Positions 57,600 through 64,000 of a DNA stretch of 64,000 nt are shown here, in pieces. The stretch is from positions 1,364,001 to 1,428,000 of the forward strand of contig JAPVLO010000277.1 in assembly GCA_027257055.1 (NCBI GenBank), read 5' to 3'. The DNA comes from Cephalopachus bancanus. Its lineage: Eukaryota; Chordata; Mammalia; Primates; Tarsiidae. The notes beneath the pieces are model-generated. The model was not told the DNA's origin. It ran no database searches and was given only the letters and a program-made list of their open reading frames with translations. Numbering within the stretch: position 1 is the first letter of the stretch; every line of letters starts with the position of its first letter. The translations under genes were made by a program, and so were the position numbers.

Positions 57600-57920
57600 T
57601 GTAGAGCCCAGCTAACCCGGGGCAGGATGGGGGTATCAGCAAGTTGAGGGTGGCCCCTCAAGTGCCGTCCTAGCACAGTAGCAGAGGGACATGGGCATTC
57701 CCTGAAGTGACACCGAAGTGAGCAGGGACAGAGGATGCCTATGGGTAGAAGGAGACGGGACAGCAGGAGGCCAGGCTGAGGCCACCTTGAGCCTTGAGCA
57801 CCATGGTAAGGATGCTGGATTTCAATCCACAGGGCCCAGGAAGCCACCGCAGGACTCTCAGCTAGCTGGTGACATGATTAGGTCTGTGCTTTAGGAAAAT
57901 CATCTTAAACGTGTTTGTGG
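57600..57920 (-). repeat. L2 LINE fragment
   Basis: Antisense L2: 'gggacatgggcattccctga', 'agcaccatggtaaggatgct', 'ggatttcaatccacaggg', 'ctggtgacatgattaggtc' and 'tttaggaaaatcatct'. Confidence 0.88.
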
Positions 57921-58649
57921 GTGGAAAGTAAAAACCTAGTAGAGTTATTTGGTACCATTCACACTTCGGGAGTTTATTCGCACCTGCTAACTTTACTCCT
58001 GTCTTCTCGCCTTTTGGACTCAAGATACGGGCAGAAGCATTGAGAAGGCCTTGGTGTGAGTGGACTTTCCCTGCAGAGGGGCGGGAATGAGGGAAGCAGG
58101 AGCCTCAGGCAGCCTCAGAGGAGGGAAGAAGGAGGAGATGGGTGCTGAGAGGGCGGGAGCAGCACTTCCTGGGCAGTGTTGTATGATTCACCACACTGTG
58201 GTCACTCAGGCCACTGTGCCCGTGGCCTTGTTTGACTTCAAAGTCTGTGTGCCCGAGACTCAAAGTCCCACAGTCCTGACTGAAGTAAGCTCCTACCCCC
58301 TCCAAGTTTAGTGACCTAGGGACCCATCGGGCAGTATGTCTTAATTCCTCTGTTTCACAGGGTCCCTGCAGGATCACAAGAGGACACGGCTCACTCTTCT
58401 CGGGGCCACTCAAAAAGGAACTTCTGTGCAACGGCTGGAGAGGAAGGAAGAGCTCCTGGGTGGACCTGTATCCTTGGGCCCACCTGGGGCCTCCCCCCAC
58501 CCCCGGGCTTCAGAGGGCTTCGCGTAAAAGGAGATGCCATCAGGGACGCCTAAACGGGGCCATCTTTCCTTGTTAGTAGCGTTTCTTGCCTTTCTAATGA
58601 CAAAGCTATTGTCGAAGTTGAGGGCAAGTCTATGGAAGACATTTTAAAT
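57921..58649. other. Unassigned sequence
   Basis: Weak MIR-like words occur near 58310-58390. No exon is supported. Confidence 0.35.
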
Positions 58650-58920
58650 CCTCAATTATCCTGCTACGAGAGATAACCACAGCTAATATTTGCGTAGACT
58701 CTTCTAATCTTTTTTCTATGCATATGTATGAATTAGACATTAGAATGAAAAGTTTCATAATGTACACAAGATTTGGTGTTCCAGTCTTATGTACTCAGCA
58801 TTAAATCGTTCATATTTCCCTGTATCACCAAATATTTCTTGAAAATATTATTGGTTTGGCTGCATACCATTCTGTGCTAGTGACATAACTGCAACTCATG
58901 TATTTGGCCACTCCATGTGG
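58650..58920 (-). repeat. Ancient mammalian repeat fragment (old L1M-like 3' region)
   Basis: 'gagataaccacagctaatat', 'ctaatcttttttctatgcat', 'catatttccctgtatcacca' and 'ttggtttggctgcatacc' follow the same layout as the family represented at 1435-1625. Confidence 0.6.
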
Positions 58921-59329
58921 CTTGATATTATGAGGCCGTTCCAACCCCTTCTCCTGTTCTTCCTCTTCCCTCTGGCCACAATCCTCCTGGTCCCCAACAC
59001 GAATCACCCTCCTGCCCTCAGGCATATGCCAGACAGAGCTGGCCACAGGGCAAGACGCCATCCCTACCCTGCACAGGCTGCCTGTCCACTTGAGACATAA
59101 GACAACTCCCCTGAGAGAAAGCCACTGCACTCCCAGAAATAGAAACCACAGGCTAAGTGAGCGGCTGGGAGGTGGAGGTGGGAGCAAGCATTTCCAGATG
59201 GGATGGGACGGCTCGACCAAAAAGACATCGGAGCTCTCACCCCACGCCAGGGCTGGGATTTCGCCACCAAGCAGTGCAGCCAGCCCAGAGTTCAGCCAGG
59301 GCCATGGTCGGGGCCAGTCAGTGCCCAGG

Positions 59330-59850
59330 GTGTTGCTGTGTCCCCAAGTCTGGGCTGAGCATCCTGACTGCAAACACAGTTCCTGCCTTCCTGGAACACA
59401 CCACCTTTGAGGAAGACAGACACTAATCAAATAACCTCACAGATAAAAATGGAATTGCAACTGGTCCCTGAAGGGGAGGTCCCGGGAGGCTACATACCTG
59501 CAACCTGGGGGTCCCTCAGGAGGCAGATCTGGGCAGCCCCTGGGGGGGAGCAGATATGCAGAGGGACCAGAAGAGCATCAGTCTGGAGAGCAGAGTCAGT
59601 GCAAGGTCAGGTCCAAGAGACAGATGGAGGCTGACCATGCAGGACCCGGTGGCCATGCTGGGGTCAGTCCTCAGAGGACTGGGTGCTTTGAAGGTCTTTA
59701 AGCAGGAGGAACCAGAACTGAATCTTTATTTTAAAGGGTGTTCCCTGGTTGTGGAGAAATGACTGACTTGGGGGGGACTCAGAGTGGCCACAGGAAGGTC
59801 AGCAAGGAGGCTGCCTCTGGAGTCCAACAGGCCGGTGGAGGCTCAGGCAG
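59330..59850 (-). repeat. L2 LINE fragment
   Basis: Antisense L2: 'ttcctgccttcctggaacac', 'gcagagggaccagaagagc', 'ggaggctgaccatgcaggac', 'ggtctttaagcaggaggaac' and 'ggaaggtcagcaaggaggct'. Confidence 0.75.
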
Positions 59851-60029
59851 GGGCGGGGACAGGGGCAGGGGGTGTGAAGAAGTGGAAAAAATGGATGCCT
59901 GAGCTAGAATCAAGAGGTCTGGGTCGGTCCAAACCCCTGTTAAAATATACCTGCTGGTAGAGAAACATTAACCCATGGGCACCAGGAGGTCGCTGCACTG
60001 GAAGGATGTCTCCTTAGTAACCCTTAGAG

Positions 60030-60294
60030 CAGGGGTCCTCAACTCCCGGGCCAAACAGCAGGAAGTGAGCCAGCTGGCAAGGGAGCTCCGACAGCTGCCA
60101 GATCAGCAGCGGCTTTAGACTCTGGCAGGAGCGCGAACCCTCGAGAACCGCGCATGCGACGGAACTAAGCGACGCTCCTTATGAGAATCGAATGCCGGAT
60201 GATCCCTCCCTCTCTGTCGCCGTCCCCACACCCCCTCCACGTGCGTCCGTGGAAAAACTGTCTGATGCCACAAATGTTGTGTTGGGGACCACTG
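60030..60294. mobile_element. hAT-type non-autonomous DNA transposon
   Basis: It begins CAGGGGTCCTCAAC and ends GTTGGGGACCACTG, imperfect inverted termini. Inside are 'cagatcagcagcggctttag', 'caggagcgcgaaccctcgag', 'ctccttatgagaatcgaatg' and 'gtccgtggaaaaactgtctg', the layout of a familiar mammalian hAT-group element (Zaphod/Tip100-like; name uncertain). There is no transposase frame. Confidence 0.82.
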
Positions 60295-60331
60295 CCAGAG
60301 GACCTTCTAGTGACATTCAAAAAGGAGGTGA

Positions 60332-60620
60332 GGGTCGGGCTCCGTGGCTCAGCCTCTCATCCCAGCACTCCGGGAGGCTGAGGCGAGTGGATTGCCTAAG
60401 CCCGCGGGTTCGAGACCAGCCCTGGCAACTTGGCGAGACCTCATCTCTACAATAAATAAATAAATAATTTGGCCAGGCGTGGCAGCGCGCGCCTGTACTT
60501 CCGGCTACTTGGAAGGCTGAGGCGGAAGGATCGCTGGGGCCCAGAAGGTCGACGCTGGGGTGGCCGTGAGCGTGCCGCTGCACTCCAGCCTGGGCGATGG
60601 AGTGAGACTCCGACTCAAAA
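60332..60620 (+). repeat. Alu SINE, young lineage, CpG-rich
   Basis: A full dimer that retains many CpG sites of the young lineage ('cccgcgggttcgagacc', 'gcagcgcgcgcctgtac', 'gtcgacgctggggtggcc'). Confidence 0.96.
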
Positions 60621-61040
60621 AAGGAGAGGAGAGGGCCCAACGCGGAGTTGCTGTGGAGGATACGGGCACCGGGGGCAGCGCAAGAGTTTCGGGCATCTGC
60701 AGGGGGCCTAAGGACCCAACCCTAGAAAACCAGGCCAGCCACTCACTTGCCGTGGAACCTGCGCAAACCACTTTGCAGCCTCGTGACTCCATTGCCACAT
60801 CTGTCCACGGAGATGACGCGGCCCGCACGCCCAGGGCTGTTATGAGAAGGGTAGGTCAGATCACTTTGAAAGACCCTTCCCACCGCCGGCATCTAAGAAG
60901 GGGGCTTGGTGAAGTCTGGGGAATGAGGCCCACTTCCAGAAATCAGCCTTGGGCCTGAGCCCCGGGCGGAGGCAGAGGCCCGTGGGTCTGCACTGGGCCC
61001 CCAGTCTGCAGCCAGGGCTGGGCCCGAGGTCCTGCCGGGC
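60621..61040. other. Unassigned sequence before the CpG island
   Basis: GC content rises towards the island. No exon or repeat is recognised. Confidence 0.4.
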
Positions 61041-61602
61041 CTGGACAGCTTGGCTGCAGCCCTCCGTGCGCCTTAGGGGCCGGCAGCTCTGGGCTCCGAC
61101 TGAAGCTGCAGGCGAAGCGGCGCGGCGCCTACGATGAGGCCTCCCGCGGTCGGTGGGGAGAGACGCACGCTCGGGTCTCTGCGCCTCGGTTTCCTCGTCT
61201 GCCCGCCGGAGACGCCCACCTCCGCCCTGCTGAGCGGCCGGGAGCGCGCGCCCCGGTTAGGCGCGCGGGGAAGGTGGCGGCTGCCGGGCTGGCGATCGCG
61301 GGTCATCTGCAGGCTCTGGGCGTGAGGCGCCCCTGCCCCCCCACGCAGGCACACTGCTGGCACTGGCAAAGCCACGTCGCCACGCCCGGGGGAAACCGCC
61401 CTGGTCTCGGGCTTCATGAAAAAAACGGACGCTTGGCTCCGCTCGGGTCTGGGGCCGGCGGGCGGGGCGCGGGCGGGCGCGGGCGGGCGCGGGGCGCGGC
61501 GCGGGCGGCGGGGCGGCCCGCCTGCGCGGCGGCGCTAGGGCCCGGGCGTGCTCGGACCCGGGCGGCGGGCGTGCGCGCGGCCGGCGGCCGGGGCGCTCTG
61601 CC

Positions 61603-61615
61603 GTCGCCTGGCAAC
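61603..61615. promoter_or_regulatory. RFX X-box motif
   Basis: GTCGCCTGGCAAC fits the RFX consensus at every position: half-sites GTCGCC and GGCAAC with a one-base spacer. It lies inside the CpG island, about 180 bp upstream of the splice donor. Confidence 0.75.
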
Positions 61616-61619
61616 CGCC

Positions 61620-61793
61620 CTGACGCAGCGCGGGGGGAACGAGTCCCCGCGAAGCGCCCGCGCCGGGAGTCCACGGCGCCCGCAGGCGGCGGCGGCGGCA
61701 GCCCCGGCCGAGGCCGCGCGGAGCCGGGCCGCGGGGGGCGCGCCGGGCGGCGGCGGCGGCGGCGGCGGCCGGGCGGGGCCTCTGCGCCCGCAG
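61620..61793 (+). other. Putative non-coding first exon (5' UTR)
   Basis: The stretch between the X-box and the donor CAG|GTGGGT (CAG at 61791-61793) contains no ATG on the plus strand, so translation would have to start in a later exon. It is extremely GC-rich, with two GGC-repeat blocks, and would form strong secondary structure as RNA. The 5' border is arbitrary because no initiator is evident. The coding exons are not identifiable in the remaining 2.2 kb. Confidence 0.5.
61746..61769 (+). repeat. (GGC)8 trinucleotide repeat in putative 5' UTR
   Basis: Eight perfect GGC units. A shorter GGC block lies at 61686-61700. Confidence 0.95.
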
Positions 61794-62200
61794 GTGGGTG
61801 CGCGCGCGGCGGGACCTTCCCGGGGCCGGGGGCGCGGCTGCGGCGGCGCGAGGTCCCGGGGCGCCCCGAGGGGACGCCCGCCCGCGGGCCCCCGGGGCCC
61901 GCGCCCCGCCCGGGGGCTCCGCGCCCTCCCCCGGGGCGGGCGCCCGGCTGGGCTCGCCTCAGCCCCCGGCCGGCGCCGTCCGGGGCTCTGCGTGCGGGCG
62001 GAGGTCTGGGGTCTGCGGCCGTCGGGAGGGGCGGCGGCTCTCCGGGTCGCCGGCGCGACCGACGGCTGGGGGCCTCCAAGCCCAGCCTGTCTCCTCGTCT
62101 GCTTCGGGCTCCGCGGGATGGAAGTTTCTGTCCCTGGGGTGCAGCCCCTAATTCGGGAGAAGTGGCCCGGGCACCTGGGCCCACGGGCGCTCTGAGGGCT

Positions 62201-62809
62201 GAAGCCAGGGTGATCTGAGGAGGAGGCACAGCCCAAAGCACCCCCGCCCCCAAAGGAATGGGCAGGTCAGCCCCGAAGCTGAGCAGCCTGGATGGCCGGG
62301 ACAGGGGCCACAGACCACGTGGGAGGAGGTGTCTTCCACCAGGTCAGGTTGGGCCTGTTGCTTTTTCCAAATCCCTGTTGCCTGCGTCTGGGTTTTATTC
62401 CCTGAGGTGCTTGGAGACAGCTCTGTGGCGCGCGGATCCTCCTGGGAAGTTCTGGAAGGTGAATCGGCTCGAGGTTGGTGGGCAGGTTCTCCCAAACCAC
62501 GTTTCCACCAAGTCCTTGTCATTCCTGGAGAATCCCAGGAGGTAGGACCAAGCCCTGTCCACAGGGCTGTTGCCAGAGCCTCCTAGGGATCGCCAGGGCT
62601 GGTGAGTGGAGAGTCCTGGGCAAAGTCCTGGGAAAGCAGAGGTGGCTGCAGCGCCTGTGGCCGGACCCACTTCCGCCCGATGGGAGCTTCTGCAGCGTGT
62701 TTTTAAGGATCTTGGAAAGCAGCCTCAAGCCCGTCTTAGAGCAGATAAAGATAACAGCTCTTCTTTCCTGAGTGCATTTACCAGCCATGCCCTGCTCGGG
62801 AACCCTTCG
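62201..62809. other. Unassigned sequence downstream of the CpG island
   Basis: Presumed first intron of the rightward gene. No exon or repeat is recognised. Confidence 0.4.
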
Positions 62810-62985
62810 CATCCCTTGGTCCCTTCATCCGCACCATCGTCCTTCGAGGGCACGTTATTATCCCTGCTTTGCCCACGGGACTCTGGGGAGTTGAATAACT
62901 TGGCGCAGACTCTGTGGATGGTGAAAGAGCAGAGCGACTCAGCCTCTTGTGCCTGACTCCTAAGAAAGTGCTCTCAAAGGAAGGC
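62810..62985 (-). repeat. MIR SINE
   Basis: Antisense MIR: 'gcacgttattatccctgctt', 'tgcccacgggactctggggag', 'tggtgaaagagcagagcgac' and 'ttgtgcctgactcctaag'. Individual words are diverged. Confidence 0.7.
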
Positions 62986-64000
62986 TGCTTGAGGAAATCT
63001 GAGGGGACCAAGGCTCAGAGAGAGGGAGGAAACCAGTTGCGCTCGATGAAATGAGAGCCTCGTGGCGGGCTCCTCCTGTGACCTGAGACGGCCCCCGCCA
63101 TCTCAAGCGGCCCGGTGGAGCCAGGAAAGCCACTTCTGTCGGGAGCTTGAAAGGCTCTGCCGTGGTGCCTGGCCGGCCCCAGCCCTTCTCACCTGAAGTA
63201 GAAAAAAGGGTCGCCTCTCCCATCCTGTCCTCCTCCTTGACTGCCCGAAGACCCCCGACTCTCTGGGCACTCGCTCCCTCTTGTCCTTCCAATCATATGC
63301 ATGGATTTCCACTAAATTACTAGTCCCCGCCATCCTATCCGCCAGCTTGGCCTCCCTCCAGGAGGGACTCTGGCAGAGAAATAAATTAGGGCCGTGCCCC
63401 ACTCACTAACTATTCGCTGAGAGACAGCCACAGAGCCCCAGGCCGGGGAGGAAGAAGCTGCTTATTAGGCTTCTCACACACTCTCTGGCTGTGTTTTCTA
63501 GGTAAATCTTGCTTGCAGAAAACCCCGTTGGCCCGACAGGGCATCTGGAATTCCCAGAACCCCCTGGGAGCTGTGCTGTCCCCGGGACTTGAGCGGCTCT
63601 CCAAGGCGGAGGATGACGGATCCCTGGTTGACAGGACAGGGGCAGGGAGCCCTTCACGTGCCCCTAGTGGGCAATCCCTTCGGATTAACCTGGATGGCTG
63701 GGACTATGCAAATGCACCCTGAGGTGTGGATGGGGTGAGGCAGCCTACCTAGCGGGCAGTGGGCAGGCGGGGGCAGGAAGGATGGCACTGCATGGGAAAG
63801 GCGTGAAGAAGGGGCGGCAAGGCGCCTCGCTGGCTCTGCGATCGCCTGTAGGATCTGAGGGGCCGGGGGCTGTCGCCGGAGTGAGCCCAAAGGCTGCAGG
63901 TGTCAGCTCGTCCCTGGTGAGAGCTATCACGGAGCAGGCTGGGAATTCCGTGGCAGGTGGAGCTGGCCTAAGCCCCTGTGGTCAGGCAGGCGTTAACTCT
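62986..64000. other. Unassigned sequence to the window end
   Basis: Presumed intron. A plus-strand open stretch at 63513-63722, preceded by 'tcttgcttgcag', has moderately GC-rich third positions, but splice context and protein identity are too weak to call an exon. Confidence 0.35.

Larger units (their letters stand above)
61040..62200 (+). promoter_or_regulatory. CpG island promoter with GC boxes and RFX X-box
   Basis: Roughly 1.1 kb of very GC-rich, CpG-dense DNA in a genome where CpG is otherwise scarce. There is no TATA box. Repeated GGGCGG-type Sp1 sites lie at 61456-61520. A perfect RFX X-box, GTCGCCTGGCAAC, lies at 61603-61615 (GTNRCC, one-base spacer, RGYAAC), followed by TGACG at 61621, a CREB/ATF half-site. 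RFX sites with this spacing drive many ciliary genes as well as some general ones. A consensus plus-strand splice donor follows at 61794. The gene therefore most likely runs rightwards, though a divergent transcript on the left is possible. Confidence 0.85.

Noticed and set aside
61274..62253. Long open frames (up to 314 codons) on both strands of the CpG island
   Set aside because: GC-rich DNA lacks stop codons by composition. Frames are open on both strands, and the peptides are Pro/Ala/Arg/Gly runs. The donor at 61794 would also cut the plus-strand frame.
63513..63722. 69-codon plus-strand frame after 'cttgcttgcag' as a possible second exon of the CpG-island gene
   Set aside because: Codon bias is only moderate, the acceptor has a short pyrimidine tract, there is no donor or known protein, and the start codon is unclear.
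1..64000. tRNA, rRNA, snRNA genes, CRISPR arrays or bacterial operons
   Set aside because: I saw no cloverleaf-forming genes, repeat-spacer arrays or dense same-strand coding. The 7SL-like matches are Alu SINEs.

Overview
This window is mammalian nuclear DNA, almost certainly from a primate. It is dominated by interspersed repeats and carries only one strong gene signal, a CpG-island promoter near its right end. About 25 dimeric, 7SL-derived Alu elements identify the order, because dimeric Alus are a primate hallmark. None of the Alus that I could class is of the AluS or AluY type seen in monkeys and apes, and none has the middle segment typical of lemur and galago Alus. Instead there are two layers: decayed AluJ-like copies, and a younger lineage with its own diagnostic bases and often intact target-site duplications. 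That combination is most easily reconciled with a tarsier or another early-branching primate. This assignment is inference from memory of Alu families, not a database result.

Layout. From 0 to 28 kb the DNA is GC-moderate and holds single Alus, MIR and L2 fossils, short L1 3' ends (5.1, 13.8 and 24.1 kb), an MLT1-like LTR stub (5.9 kb), a MER8-like DNA transposon (21.1 kb), several TG/TA microsatellites, and a diverged 400 bp direct repeat (18.1 and 22.0 kb). From 28 to 40.4 kb the DNA is AT-rich and nearly all LINE-1. An old plus-strand L1M runs from 28.2 to 32.8 kb and is broken by four Alus. A minus-strand L1 runs from 34.7 to 40.4 kb and is broken by three Alus and a nested L1 tail. From 40.4 to 60.6 kb the DNA becomes GC-rich again, with dense MIR/L2 relics, an MLT1-type LTR (43.4 kb), a polypyrimidine tract (52.1 kb), a hAT-type transposon (60.0 kb), and two minus-strand open stretches that look like exons (44.5-44.7 and 53.55-53.81 kb). 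From about 61.0 to 62.2 kb there is a strong CpG island with GC boxes, a perfect RFX X-box, CGG repeats and a consensus splice donor on the plus strand. This is best read as the promoter and non-coding first exon of a gene running rightwards out of the window.

Gene content. I could not name any protein-coding gene. Nearly all long open frames are chance frames in GC-rich DNA, in L2/Alu repeats or in the CpG island, or are decayed L1 ORF2. The X-box hints that the rightward gene may be under RFX control, as many ciliary genes are, but this is a motif-level inference. The two minus-strand exon candidates could belong to one or two genes transcribed leftwards. No RNA gene, CRISPR array or prokaryotic feature is present.
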